DNA of 64,000 nucleotides, taken from Diogma glabrata. Lineage: Eukaryota; Arthropoda; Insecta; Diptera; Cylindrotomidae. Position 1 is the first letter of the stretch. Every line of letters starts with the position of its first letter. Under the pieces are notes generated by a model. That model saw only the letters and a program-made list of their open reading frames with translations. It searched no databases and was not told the origin of the DNA. Made by a program: the position numbers and the translations under genes. Below are positions 22,510 to 35,406 of this stretch, piece after piece. Location: NCBI GenBank assembly GCA_963693315.1, contig OY856186.1, forward strand, positions 81,101,040 through 81,165,039. Reading direction: 5' to 3'.

Positions 22510-22745
22510 ATTATAAACATTGTGGTTTCCAATTTCCATCACATGACTTTCTTGACCACAAAATCCTCAACCGATTACTTATTTCAGTGTAAGCAATTTT
22601 GAATCAGTTTAACGACTGCGTGGTAAAATCCATACGCAACGAGTTTGCAGGTTGGCATAGGCTAGATTCGATCAAATATTTTTGAGATGTCTAATGTGAT
22701 AACGTATACGTTTCACCACCTTTTTAAAGTATGCTTGTAAAGTAT
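22510..22745 (-). pseudogene. LINE RT fragment around motif A
   Basis: On the minus strand the sequence parallels 42370-42480. Both contain the block encoding GETY...LDISKAFDRVWH and the following helix, here decayed to GETYTLSHLTSQKYLIE and then EISNRLRILW. Only this piece of the RT is left. It belongs to the same LINE family as 24516-25445 and 41997-44303 but cannot be the missing part of the nearby copy, because the order would be wrong. Confidence 0.6.
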
Positions 22746-23199
22746 TGGACTTTAGTATGTTAAAACTAATTCTAACTATGCGATACCGGATTGGGAAATC
22801 TTCTATTTTATAAATTTTAACCAAAAACAACTCATGGTTGAATATAAAAATAAAATAATTTTATTCTCTTCCATTTAATTATATCAGCTTTATTTGTATG
22901 TTTTTTCGATAATAATAGTATGTATTATTGTATTGTTTTCAAACCTATAGCCTAATGAACTTAACCTATTGCCTAATGAAAATTTTATTCAATTGGTATG
23001 ATTCCAATTGGTCAAAATGTTTTGATTTCATTAAAATTATTTTCAAATTATAATCACAATTGCTTTGATAAGTTTTGTTCAAAAATCAAATTTTAAGTTT
23101 AAATAATAAATTCTCTTATTTCGTTTAGTTGAACTTGGTTGATTGTATGAGAAGGGCGTTTTTTATCTTGAGGGTTTTTTTATTAAGAAATTTGATTTA

Positions 23200-23234
23200 T
23201 CAATTAAAACAGTAAAGATTTATTGTTTTAATTG
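23200..23234. repeat. Perfect 12-13-bp hairpin
   Basis: TCAATTAAAACA and TGTTTTAATTGA pair across a short loop in non-coding DNA. Confidence 0.7.
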
Positions 23235-23318
23235 AAGAAAATGTTTTTATTTTTTATAATACACAATTCTTTTTTATAATAAAATCTTTGTCAGAGAATA
23301 AAGTATTGTAATCGATTC

Positions 23319-23417
23319 GTGAATAATGAATTTTATTCTCTCGCAAATTAAAATTCTCGCTCGTGCCTCGCTCAAATTTTAAACTTTTGCTTGAGAATAA
23401 ACTACTTCATTATTCAC
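23319..23417. repeat. Fold-back with GC-rich tip
   Basis: GTGAATAATGAA at 23319 pairs with TTCATTATTCAC ending at 23417; TTTATTCTC and TTAAAATT blocks pair further in. The tip is CTCGCTCGTGCCTCGCTC (23356-23373), strikingly GC-rich against the AT-rich arms. Pairing continues weakly outside the given limits. Confidence 0.8.
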
Positions 23418-23429
23418 TCATTGATTAAA

Positions 23430-24500
23430 CTACTATAACATAAAAAAAATCAAACAAAATAATTTAATAATAAAAGCACACCAAAATTCTACAAATTAAT
23501 CAAAACTCAAAAACAAAGCTAGATTATAATTGTAGATTCATACGATGATCCTTTTTAAATCCATTTAAATTGTTTGTAGCTCCTTGTAACCGCATTAACA
23601 ATCGACCATATGAAATACAAAATCTTAGTTGCAGATAATCTACTGAATAGTTATTTTGATCTTCGTATCCTTCTATTCTGTATATTTCTCCAAATAACCC
23701 ATACTGGCAATATATCCGCCGTTACATATTTGCCAACCATAGTACATTTATTCCTGTAACAACGAACTATTTCGAATTTTAATCTAAAATAAGAATATAC
23801 ATATTTTAAGAAACTCGCTAACTAGCAAATCGAATTTATTTCGGTTCCGGCCTCTAAATTAAAACCAACATAAAAGCATTCCTATGTTTTACATTTTATC
23901 AGTTAATTGCTTTTTTGCATCACCACACAATATCAATTAATAATACAAATTTCTGTCTTCATGAATGATGAACATTTTTTGTGAAAAGCATAGTCATAGT
24001 ATTACATGTAGATGTGAGACGGTTGTTCAAATCTGTGAAGTTGTAGAGAAACTGTTTATTGAGATGATGTATGGAAATGAGTTGACTAGCATTTTTTATT
24101 GAGAGATATGGGGAAATTATAAATGTGTGTGCGATAAAGAGTATAATTAAAAAGAAACTATAAATAGCTATTGGAAGCAATCAATAATGATTATACACTC
24201 GTGACTTAGAATGTTGACTATAATAGATATATTACACATCCTATAAATTCACACAATAGTACTGTCTAGAAATTTAATGGAAAAATCCCCAAAATAATGT
24301 GAAAAATTCCAAAAAAAAATAGGAGTCTAATGACAGTTAAGAATTCAACTTAAGCAAATAGAGTTTATTTTTTTATTTTTATAGTTCGAGCTAATCACTT
24401 AAGTTATAAACCTCTAATGCTTTATGCACGTGTTAACGATGGGAAAGGAAAGTTGAAGGTTGGTAATTAAGGACTTGGAATAGGACTGAAGCGATAGTGT
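23430..24500. other. AT-rich non-coding stretch
   Basis: No reading frame of recognisable family and no strong repeat were seen. The end near 24400-24515 is probably the 3' UTR of the minus-strand LINE that follows. Confidence 0.5.
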
Positions 24501-24515
24501 TGGTGTATTGCGGAT

Positions 24516-25445
24516 TTAAAAGCTTGGGGATTGTATGAAACGGGGAAAACAGTTTTTGGGAATCGCTTTCACCAGTGGAACGGATCGTGAAAGGAAGGAG
24601 TTATTATAGCTGGACGTTCTCACATATGATACCTCCAAGGTATGTTTATGGGAATGCAATGATTGTCTTGTGGCTCGTGAAGATCTACGTAATGGAGGTA
24701 TAAAGTTATTAATTTCCTTAGAGCATTTACCATAGTAATACCTGTAAAACAGTGTAAGAGCTCCAACCACTCTTCTATGATGCAGCGAAACCAAACTCGA
24801 TGTTAATATTGGATCATCAATTAATTTCAAAGCACGCCTGTGAACAGGATCGGTCGTATATATGCTTTATAGATCGTAGTAATTTCCGATGGAGAGAAAA
24901 AGCTTTTACAGCGCCGTAGGAAGCCAAGACGTTGGGATTCCAATTTTGCCACGGAAAGAATATGATCATGCCATTTCAGTTTGTGATTGATATTAGTACC
25001 CAATAATTTAAGTGTAGGTGAGTTTAGTAATGGTTGCCTGGAAAACGTTACATTGCCGGTATATAGTGAGGTTTTGTGGGACAAAACGCACGACTTCGTC
25101 TTCATAGAATTAAACATTGCAAGATTCCGTTCACCCCAGTCCAGGATCAATTCAAGATCTAAATCCAAAGATTCAACCATTTTTCCACGTTGGCAATTAG
25201 AAGATAAACTAGAAACTGTTTTTTAAAAGAATAGGAGTGGAAGATATACTGTCGTCGGCAAAGCTATATATTTGATTTGTGGGGATAGATAATAAATCGT
25301 TAATAAAGATCAGAAAAAGGGTTGGTGATAGGACCGAACCCTGAGGAACACCGGCTTGAATTGGGAATTTAGATGACATAGCACCATCCAGCACCACTCT
25401 GATAGATCTCTGGGATAAAAAATCTTCCAACCAACATATCAAGGT
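24516..25445 (-). pseudogene. LINE RT, 3' half, 5'-truncated
   Basis: On the minus strand three successive frames give the C-terminal half of a non-LTR RT. First comes ICWLEDFLSQRSIRVVLDG with AGVPQGSVLSPTLFL and the catalytic SFADDS (to 25209). Next are LDWGERNLAMFN, LLGTNINHKLKWHDHI and YIRPILF (25180-24827). Last come KLIDDPILTSSLVSLHHRRVVGALTLFYRYY and a terminal RTSSYNNSF (24830-24516). The RT N-terminal half and the endonuclease are absent, a normal 5' truncation. At least two frame breaks make it inactive. Same family as the copy at 41997-44303. Confidence 0.85.
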
Positions 25446-25504
25446 CTTACAGACTCCAAATGAAATTAATTGAAGAGTGATAATGAAGTTTCAACTTCAA
25501 AATA

Positions 25505-25690
25505 TCATCACATTGGTGGCGAAGTCTGCCAAAGGGTTTGAAGTCACTTTGGCACCGATGATGTTACGAGTTCGAATCCGTAACACGTAAAAGAGAAAAA
25601 CAGATTTTTTTCTGAAATATTTCCATCCATATCTTTGAATTGAAAAAAATTCAAATTACTTTCTTAGTTACTTGAGTTTAATTGCTCACA
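25505..25690 (+). repeat. SINE-like copy with tRNA-type B box
   Basis: GAGTTCGAATCCGTAACACG (25570) is a good Pol III B box. It is followed by TTTTTTTCTGA and ATCTTTGAATTGAAAAAA. The same series in the same order occurs at 63265-63370, which supports a dispersed SINE family. The head upstream of the B box (GGTGGCGAAGTCTGCCAAAG) may hold the A box. Confidence 0.6.
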
Positions 25691-25699
25691 AAAATCCCA

Positions 25700-27530
25700 A
25701 ATATAAATAGTAAGATTTTCCATCTCTTGTTTTTTTTTGTTTTTTTTACTATCTATTTCATCGTACTCAAATTATAAATTTCCCCACATCATCTTTACAA
25801 ACAATCCTACTCAACCGAGGAAGCACTCTCCTCTACAACTACATACAACTATTCTACTTTTTATAAATTGCACGTATTAATTCGTATTATATCTAAGTAT
25901 AATATTATCAACTAGCTTTACATTACAAATTTCTGATTATTCATGTAGATAGAAACATGTATTATTAATGAACATTGAGTGACGCAACAAAGCACTTAAC
26001 AGATAAAATGTTAAACATTTGGTTGACCTGTAGCACACATAAATATTTTATGTTTGTTGAAATAGATTATTTTAATTTAAAAATCGGAACCGAAAAAATT
26101 AGCAAATCATTAAAGAGTTTCTTTATATATGAATATTCTTGTTTTAGAGTAAAATTCGAAATAGGCCGTCGTTACATGCCTTTCCAATAAAGGGCTGCTT
26201 TTGCTACAACTGTATGCCTCACAGTAGACAAATCGACCATCAAAACTCATGGAATCCATCTATTTTCTACAAATATATTTACCTAGAAAAATTCATGAAC
26301 CAATAACAGTTGGAGCTACAACAATTTATAATACGTTATTGAAACGTTCTTTAGCTAAGCGTTCATGGGTAAAATTCAACCCAACGTGAACTAACAACCT
26401 GAACTATATTAACAAAACTGTTTCTTTTCTATATTATATATAAGAAACCCTCGGCGAGCGAGTTGTATTCGCACTTGACCTACTTTTTTATAAACCGTCA
26501 AAAAATTAAATATTTGAAATTCGAAAGTACTAAAACTAGATTTGATAATTTTTAAAAATGCATAAATATTAGACCATCCAAAATATAATGTTAAGAAAAG
26601 AGGAACGTCCTGCTCTTTCTTTCTGGGACAAATTAAAGTGTAACGTTATAAAGTCAATCGAAAACATTATGCTTAAAAAATACCAAAGAAATTATGCTTA
26701 ATGTTTAATTTAATTCAACAACAAAACAGTTCTACTTATTTATCACAGATATTATTTTTGATGTCCCATTTATATTATTAAAATTCCCGTTCCTTATATA
26801 GGTTGCGCGACCCATACCATCGCAGAATAATAAAAAAGATGTGCGTTAGTAAGCACGCAAGGGCCTAAATGTATGCCTCACTTGCATACTGAATTTTGGA
26901 ACGACTTTATAAGAAATGTTTGCCTCGGAAAATATCGAGATAGCATTTCAGTTGGAAATGTTAATTAGCACATACTCTAATTGATTTAACAAATTTATTT
27001 GTAATTGCAATTACGTGTCAATAGGGCGTTGTTTTTTGTTAACTGCTTATTGATTGAAAGGGAGAATCTCTTAAGACTCATCTTTAATTCTTTTGAACTC
27101 AGAGCCCATACTGAACCAACTTGAACAACACGTTCAAATCAAGCAACTCTTTCAGAATTCTGTTGCACAGATCACGTAGCTATGCTGAACATCGATATTT
27201 TTTCCTCAATGTAAATATTATTTACCCTAATAATGATTGACTTTGTAAGGATTAACATGAGACATGCAAATAGTTATCAGCAAAACTATAAATCACCGAA
27301 ACTGATAATATGTATGTAAATTTACGCAATATTGTACCTTAAATAAATATAATAATAAAACAAAAAAATATTACTAATGTTTCTAAGTCTTAATATTACC
27401 TAAGTTTTTGTAATACATTGTTATGGATTGGTGAAGGTTTGTAAACCCAAACCTGTTTTTACACGATAGGTACGTTATACGTACGTATCAAACATCACCG
27501 TGTTAAAGTAAATTAAAAAAACAATAGGGG
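25700..27530. other. AT-rich non-coding stretch
   Basis: A 71-codon plus-strand frame at 25975-26190 and a coding-like run at 26260-26390 were read and not recognised. Nothing else stands out. Confidence 0.4.
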
Positions 27531-28682
27531 CTGACTTGAAGAGGAAAATCTGGCTTCTTTTCGAAACTGGGCAAAGAGTGAGAACGGACTCCTAAGCTGG
27601 TTCCGGTTTGTCACCGTCGGTAAAAAAATTTAATTTTGTTATTTATCGTCTTTAACCAGACTACAGCCTACAATTATGAAACGATTTTCATGAAACTTTG
27701 GTGAAAGGTTTCAAAAATTATAATCTCAAAAAGATCTGAATAGCTTTAGAGATACATCACAAAAGGTATTCGGTGGTGCACCACACAGCTGCTAATTATT
27801 TTTCTTTGTTTTTGGGACGTTAACGTAATTTTTCATGGATCAATTTTGATGAAACTTTCATAGAAGATGATGTTACTGTAAGGCATGGTTATAAACTTGC
27901 GTAGTATAATGAGCGACAAAATCACTCTTGTTTGCTTGCCTTCGTAAAATTCCATTGGTAAAATTTATTAGCTTCTTAAAATCGAATAAATCATTTTCCA
28001 TATTTGAAGAACTATACCCTCATTTTTCGTAAAGTTTGAAATAAAAATTGTTTGGCTCATAAATGGATTAATATTGTTGGAGCTTGATACTTAAATTATA
28101 GAGTATGTTAGAGTTACACTTACGGTGCATGCACAATGAAATTACTTTTACTCATGAGATCCAAGTTTGTTTTAAAATTATTTTGAAAATAAAAAATTTA
28201 TTTTTGAAATACATTTTACTCAATGAAAAGGCTAAAACAAATTCAACTTTTGTATCATGAATAATAGAGAATGAAGCTAGTTACATTTTAAAGCATTGTG
28301 CTGCTATTAAAAAATAATAAAAAGTTGCTCAAATCTCATGATCAAAAGTTTTTTTATTCGCCTATATATTAAAGTGTTACTTTATTACTGTGATTTGCGG
28401 CTTTAAAGTATCACTTTTCAACTATTTATTTTGTCGTCATAGCTACGTCCGAAAAAGTAAAACGCATTTGTATTTGTTTAAATTCTATGAAAAATAAATT
28501 TTTTTATCAAAGCAACCCGCAAATTCAAAATTTCATTATCCAATTAAAATAGTTGTTATCATTTGTTGTCATAGAATTTGGAAAAAATAATAAATATTTT
28601 TTCAAAGGTTACTTGTTCCACATTTTTTTATTTTAAAATTTATGAAAATTTATAATTTTAATTTAGAATAAACAACTTTTCT
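27531..28682. other. Non-coding; part resembles 60180-60400
   Basis: 28430-28600 shares GTCATAG, TTTTTTTATCAAAGCA, TTCAAAATTTCAT and TTGTTGTCAT blocks, in the same order, with 60240-60365. This indicates two diverged copies of one repeat. No coding content was seen. Confidence 0.5.
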
Positions 28683-28871
28683 TAAAATATTTTGCTTGCG
28701 GCGAATAAAAAATAGTATATGATGCACGGACGTAAGCTATTTTGGACTTAATGTGGGTGCAAATCTCGGCTAGCGCCTCGATTTGCAAACTCCACATCCG
28801 TCCAAAATCTTTAGCTTTACGTCCTAGCATCATAATGTACTATTCCATACCGCTACTCGGCTCAAAATATT
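28683..28871. repeat. ~190-bp imperfect fold-back
   Basis: The arms pair in blocks: AATATTTTG/CAAAATATT, AATAGTA/TACTATT, GGACGTAA/TTACGTCC, ATTTTGGAC/GTCCAAAAT, ATGTGG/CCACAT and TGCAAATC/GATTTGCA. The tip is CTCGGCTAGCGCCTCG (28765-28780). Confidence 0.85.
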
Positions 28872-29235
28872 AAATAGGAAACTATATAAAATAATGAATT
28901 TCGAAGAAGTTATAAATTTTATTCGTTCAAGGTTTTATCTTTTACAAAATATTTCTTATTTTATTGTTCTTAGGCTGTATTCTAAACGACGACTTATTTG
29001 AAACTTATTTATGTAGACATACTTATTCACCGCCATTTTAAAAAAGTACTTTAAAGCTATTCTAAATCACTAAATGGTTTAGCATACTTATTTTGACAGC
29101 AACATAAAAGCAATTTCGAAAATAAATTTAATTAAAAACATTTATTTAATTTGATCAATTAAAAGAGTTTTTCTCCGATAGACAGCAAATATAAATTTTG
29201 CAGACTTATTTCAGTCAGCAAAGTGGCACTTTTCC

Positions 29236-29273
29236 TGCCTAGGCAGCAAAACAAGTACTTTGCTGCCTAGGCA
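29236..29273. repeat. Perfect 15-bp hairpin
   Basis: TGCCTAGGCAGCAAA and its exact inverse flank the loop ACAAGTAC. The GGCAGCAAA block recurs in the arms of the next hairpin. Confidence 0.9.
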
Positions 29274-29486
29274 GCAAAATAATTAGACTTCATAGAAATA
29301 AACAGATATTTTTCCACGAATCTGGCAGAAATTTTTTTATTTGTCAAACTATAATTATTATTACATTTCCATAACAACTAAATCTTCCAACAATTGCGAT
29401 TTTTTTTTTTCATTTTTAAAATTTTGCTTTATTTTTAAAGTAATAATTATTAAATTACATAACGTTGTAATTAATCGGAGAAAAAA

Positions 29487-29614
29487 TTATATGTTCAACT
29501 CGGCAGCAAGGTAGATTGACTGCCTTGGCTGAATTCCTAGCCTCGCTGCGCTCGGCTATGAACTATCAGCCGCGGCAGTCAATCTACTACTTTGCTGCCT
29601 AGTTAAACAAATAA
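29487..29614. repeat. 128-bp fold-back with GC-rich tip
   Basis: Arms TTATATGTTCAACTCGGCAG ... GTAGATTGACTGCC ... GGCTGA and their inverse pair with few mismatches. The tip is AGCCTCGCTGCGCTCGGCT (29539-29557), itself nearly self-complementary. Confidence 0.9.
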
Positions 29615-29974
29615 CTATTTCAAAACTATTTTTTTCATTTTAAAGTATTACATTAATTTTATTAGAAATCGAAAAAGAAGTTTTATTCCTTAAAATCATT
29701 TAGTAAACAAACATAAAAATATTTGACACTGTCAAATCGAATTAGATTTTTCTATGAAAAAAAAATTTCAAATAAGTCACCTATTTAGGTTACTTATTCA
29801 AATAAGTAAGTCTCCACAAATAAGTTTCAAATAAGTTTTGGTTTAGAAAACAGCCTTAGTCTACAAGAGGGTGCAATCTTAGTCTACAAAAGGGTGCCAG
29901 CCTGACAAAAGATGTTATTGCAGCCATCTTTGCTATTTTGTTTTGTTGTCTTCTTCATTACCTGTGATACCCGC

Positions 29975-30466
29975 GTGAGACTTCCTGACTGCTCCATGTA
30001 ATGGGTTGTCGAAGGCCTCTCAATATCTAGAATGGCACAAACAGCAACTGCTACCGTTGTTCACCGTCCCTCGTAATTTTCTAGTAAACTTGAACAGTGT
30101 GGTTTCTGGTGATCTGTGCATTCTGTACGCGTGTTGACTATCTACCAAAGGTGATCTTAACAAAGGACTTTTTCGTATGTGGTTGTCGATAATCTTTTCT
30201 ATCATTTTTAACATGAACGTTGTTAAACTGACTGGTCTAACTGGTCTATCAGATATCAACTAGGCAACATTTTACTTTCCTACTTATGAATTGAATATCA
30301 ATTTTGTCATTCGCCAAGATTCTGGAATATTTCCAAGTTCCAGACTGCTTTGTGAAGATTTAAAAGAAGTTGCAGCAACAGCCACTTCTGCCATCTCTTC
30401 AGGAGAGTTAGGACTATTCCGTCCACACATATTGCTTTGTATGGTTGGAACATGGTTATAACCCAC
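29975..30466 (-). pseudogene. LINE RT fragment of a second family (R1/LOA-like)
   Basis: Minus-strand pieces read IPESWRMTKLIF, then RPVSLTTFMLKMIEKIIDNH, DSQHAYRMHRSPETTLFKF and a decayed AFDN block near 30000. These are the RT fingers and first palm block. QHAY...S.ETTL and the phrase around AFDN resemble the R1/LOA/I group more than the other LINEs of this window. Two or more frameshifts break it. The family assignment is tentative. Confidence 0.6.
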
Positions 30467-30559
30467 TTAATACGGTCCTATGTAAAAATGAAAGCAGTAA
30501 CGGTCCAGTCTAATGGGCTTTGTTTTATTAATGTGATGTGATAATGTGATCGTCCTCCG

Positions 30560-31140
30560 TATACGTCCCATGCGCTGTAGAGATATTATCACAGAAGGTT
30601 CTGAAGCTACTTCTGATTTGCTTATTATAGGTAGTAAGCACGGTCTACTTGTACGGTCATTGATATTCCCTATTTTTATGTATGGTTGCATATTATTTTA
30701 TAATTGTGACTCACTTTCTAAACACAAATTAAGTGTCTGTTTCAATGCCTGCGCACGCTATATATATATATATATATATAACAAAAAACGAAACGAACAT
30801 ATTTCTGAATTCAGTAGATCCATTTTAGGGATTGATATTCACAGTTATTATAATTATCTGGTTATATGTTATGTTCAAAAACTTCTCTCGTATTCTTGTC
30901 CTGACTATCTCTTTTCAAGAAATTAAATTTTGGTAGGTCAATTAGTTAAAAAATTATTCACTCAAAACTTGCTTATACCCAAATTTAAACAAAATTCGTA
31001 TGGTGATAGTTTTCTTGTTGATGGTATAACCCTGTGGAACAAATTGCCGCATGACTTGAAGATACCACAGAGCCATGATAGATTTAAAAAAGCCCTTAAA
31101 GATTTTATGAATATTGGAAAACCAGCATTAATTTTAAATT
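30560..31140 (+). pseudogene. LINE RT C-terminus, 3' end of another copy
   Basis: From about 30650 the frame reads LIFPIFMYGCILFYNCDSLS, then KLSVCFNACARYIY and ISEFSRSILGIDIHSYYN, and ends CPDYLFSRN at 30926. The protein resumes in another frame at 30930 with GQLVKKLFTQNLLIPKFKQN and LWNKLPHDLKIPQSHDRFKK, which is the terminal domain of jockey-like ORF2. A (TA)n tract has been inserted in the coding sequence at 30760 (IYIYIY). Only the 3' end is left, as in heavily 5'-truncated LINEs. Confidence 0.75.
30760..30780. repeat. (TA)10 microsatellite inside LINE coding sequence
   Basis: A pure TA run interrupts the conserved ACARYI(..)NKKRNEH block of the LINE ORF, adding Ile-Tyr repeats without losing the frame. 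Confidence 0.9.
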
Positions 31141-31407
31141 CATAATAACTGTTTTCAAAATTTATTAGTATATTTTATTAATTTAGTCTTGTATAATATA
31201 ATTTGAAATAATTTTAGGCAAAATATTTTATTTAAAATCTGGTAATTTATTATTAACATTGCACACACTCTTCAAAACCATAAATTCAAATAATATATAG
31301 TTAAGTGATTCTAATTATAAGTGAAATTGTATCTTAATTATTAATTAAAATGTAAAATATTGAATGCATACTTTGGGAGTGTCTTACTTGCATTCTTTGA
31401 TATTGAT

Positions 31408-31443
31408 ACTAATAATAATAATATTAATAATAATAATAATAAT
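31408..31443 (+). repeat. (AAT)n tail of LINE
   Basis: ACTAATAATAATAATATTAATAATAATAA closes the LINE 3' UTR that began at 31146. Short AAT-type tails are usual for several insect LINE groups. Confidence 0.65.
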
Positions 31444-32323
<880 letters not shown>

Positions 32324-32518
32324 TACATATACATATATACATATATACATATAGATATATAAATAATATAAATATAAATATAAATGTTCATATATAAACA
32401 ATAAACACAAAACGCGCGTAACATAAACTTTTACTATTACAGGCTCTTTAAAGCTTTATTTAAGCATAACGCATAATTTAAAATTGTTTTACTTCCAGAA
32501 ACTTGTGTGAATTTAAAA

Positions 32519-32576
32519 ATGGCAAAATTATTAACCGTATCTGTTCTTTTAGTTTTGGCTGTGTATTTTGATAAAG
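32519..32576 (+). CDS. Candidate signal-peptide first exon
   Basis: ATG at 32519 in an AAAAATGG context starts MAKLLTVSVLLVLAVYFDKG, a short n-region followed by an uninterrupted hydrophobic core, as in a secretory signal peptide. It reaches a plausible splice donor (AAAG|GTTTGT, 32576/32577) just before an in-frame stop. Upstream, TTTTACTTCCAG at 32488-32499 could be a 3' splice site or chance. First exons of small secreted insect proteins often look like this, with a phase-1 intron after the signal. No downstream exon in a matching phase could be identified, so this may equally be a chance frame. Confidence 0.25.
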
Positions 32577-32579
32577 GTT

Positions 32580-35230
32580 TGTAAAAATCTTTCTTTTAAT
32601 TTTGTATTTTCAAAAATAATCAAAACAAAATAGTTAAATTCAATTTTTTTACATAAAGTGAAAGTTTATTACAATTATATATTCAGTGAAACTTTAACAT
32701 AATTATTAGTTTCCGTTATGTTAAAAAAATATATTATATTATGCTCATAATAGATAGTGAATAATTGAAAATTTTGAACTTCGGTTTAATTAAAACGAAT
32801 TTGCGTTTTTTGTTTAATTAAAATATATAATTTAATTGTTAATATTTGTTTGATCAATTTTATCAAGAATTGTATGTGTTTATGCAAAAGTTCATGTTTA
32901 ATTTTTTTTTTTGAATAAAATGTGTTGTGTTATAGGGTTTACAATATGTGTCACAACACACATAAATACCTTTTAAGACCTAGGTCCCACAACAACTGGC
33001 GTTCTAAGGTCTTGATGAACGCTTTTTTTAAACCTCTGCGGGTTGAAGCCACCTGAGACTATTACCTACCTGAGACTAATTTAACTAAGTGATGGTAATA
33101 TTTAATATTTACCCTAATTAATAATTATCCTAATTATTCCTTGTACATTTTTTGGTTAGCATAGTAAAATCTCAAATTTACGTCAAAGTTTTTCTTTTAA
33201 TGTGTATTTCGATTATTTATATATTATTACGAAATGTAGAAACAATAACAAATTACGATATTACCACATACGTATCATCAATATTATATATGTTATTTAT
33301 TTACAAATGACAAAATTATTAAAAAATGTAGGAATATGATTATGCTAATTAAGCAATGATTAAAAATTAGCTAATGTGTTTTTGTTGTACGAGTAAGTAT
33401 AAAGTCAAGAACATTTAATTAATATTGATTTTTAAAAATGGAATGACCTCATCTCTAAAAAAGTAGATTTGAGTACACTTTTAAAATGAAATTATTATTA
33501 TTGTATAGTTAGTTTAGTTATCATATGATCTATATATCTTCCCACATTCTGGGTAATGTATAATTAATTGGAAAAGTGCATTTGATCAAAAGAACTACTC
33601 CTAACAAGTTACAAGAATATCAACCAATTATTTGTACCGTACATACAAAATTTTATGCTTTCGTGTTAGTAAACAATAATATCGACTTTAAAAAATTCAC
33701 TCTCTTTTGTATTCATTCTAAGGCATCAAAGAAAACCAGTTTAATGAATTAAGAAAATAGAATATTCCAGAAAATAGAATATTAACATATTCCATAATTT
33801 AAAATTTGAGATCTAGCTATAAAATTCTTATTTCTCTGAAATACGTAATAATTATTTTTCATTAGAAAAACTATATCCAATGCATGTAACCTTCAATTTA
33901 AAATTCATAACTACAGCCTCTAATAAAAACACCATTCAAACAGTTTAATACTTGTATTTTTTAAAAATAAATCTTATGTAATAAAATGTTTTATAATAAG
34001 AATAACAAATTGTGACTCATGCATTCATTCATTCGACAATCAACAATTTAATTTGATCATTAAAATAAAACGATGTCATTCATTCATGTAACAATGTGAA
34101 AATCTTTTACGATACCAAGATTTAAGGTTAATTTAATCAAGATTATGCAGGATCGCCTTTACCAAAACCTTTTAAACTATTAGTTAAGTTCAGGTTTTAA
34201 AAATTTTGGAAATTACAACATTTATTTATGTAACAACGAAATAATTAATACTTATAATAAAAAAATATCAAAAACACAGCTGGTTAAATTTAAACATATA
34301 TAGGTGAGATCCAAAATTATTGTTTTTTCCGTTGCCATAAATTGTTCACCTGCACCTAAAATTTTTAGGTGTAATATGATGAGAAAAAGTTAGCAAGCAA
34401 ACAGAACAAATAATATAAATTGATGTATGATTAAATATGCCTAAAAGTAATTTTAATAAACAAATATTGTCACACTAATTTTCTAACACTAAATGATTAA
34501 CAACGTAAAACTAATTAAAGGTTAAATTGATTTTCATTACTTTACTAGCACAATTTTAATATTTCAAGGCTAAAGTTTTTAAAAAATAGGCGTGAACTGG
34601 TAAAGTGTTAAAGATAAGTGGTTAATGGGCTTTATATTTTTAAAAAGAAGAGATCTGACGATATTTGTAGTCTGTAGATAGATCTTACAGCCCAAATCTG
34701 ATAAAACGTCCACAGATCCCACGAATTCTTTACATCACGAGTTTTGAGTTACATCTGTAGAAATCTCATCTCACAATTTTGAAGATCTTAAAAAATCTCT
34801 TAAGGTCGTCATATTGGAACTTGGATAAAATAGAGAGATCTCTACCGATTATCAAGAAGGACATTAGTTCTTCTTCATCTTAGTTCTTTTTCTTCTTAAA
34901 CTTTTTATATTTTTTTGAAGAATTCCTTTATTGATCATAAGAAGAAAGTTATTGCATGTGAAAGTGTACATATCTTTGACTATCTTTTAGATTTATATTT
35001 ACCTTAATATATGTGAGTCAAAAAGACGCCAAGACGAGCTCATAAGGGCAAATTTACTTAAAAATTCAAAATTCAAATTAAAGCAGGCACCGTTTAACCA
35101 AATTCCCTTAAATTTGTAAAAATGACGTGATTTGTAAAATCAAAGTTCTAAAAATGGCCTCTTTTCGGAAAAGATGTTGTTAAAAGAAACAACAAAATAA
35201 ATTTAGCTGAATGTTACAAACATTTTCATA
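32580..35230. other. AT-rich non-coding stretch
   Basis: No gene, hairpin family or recognised element. A somewhat GC-richer patch at 32935-33085 (AGACCTAGGTCCCACAAC, CACCTGAGACTATTACC) may be a relic of a repeat. Confidence 0.4.
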
Positions 35231-35234
35231 TTAG

Positions 35235-35406
35235 GTTATCCTGGGGGTGCAGAATTATTGTGATGTTGAATTCTTAAATACTAAGTTTTTTCATAATCGA
35301 TTATCTGCAGTGTGTGTAGCCAGCGAGCACTTAAACCATTTAGCTCGAAACCAAATTAGTTCCTTTCCGTACGAGATGCAAACCATGTGTTCAAGATCAA
35401 GTATAG
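35235..35406 (+). CDS. Candidate internal exon of unknown gene
   Basis: A 57-codon open stretch lies between an acceptor-like TTTTCATATTAG (ending 35234) and a donor-like ATAG|GTAAGA (35406/35407). It reads NYCDVEFLNTKFF, LSAVCVASEHLNHLARNQIS and EMQTMCSRSS, with three cysteines and less AT bias than its flanks. The phases (0 to 1) do not fit the candidate first exon at 32519-32576, so they are not joined. No family was recognised. It could be a host exon or an old transposon fragment. Confidence 0.2.

Larger units (their letters stand above)
28973..29855. mobile_element. PIF/Harbinger-like MITE
   Basis: Inverted ends GGCTGTATTCTAAAC (28973) and the inverse GTTTAGAAAACAGCC (to 29855), with ACTTATTTGAAACTTATTT blocks inside, extend about 60 bp. 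The flanking duplication is TTA (28970-28972, 29856-29858), fitting PIF/Harbinger. The 883-bp interior has no transposase but contains two strong hairpins. Confidence 0.85.

Noticed and set aside
24827..25442. Host gene with RT-like domain
   Set aside because: The RT motifs are spread over shifted frames and match two other LINE relics in the window.
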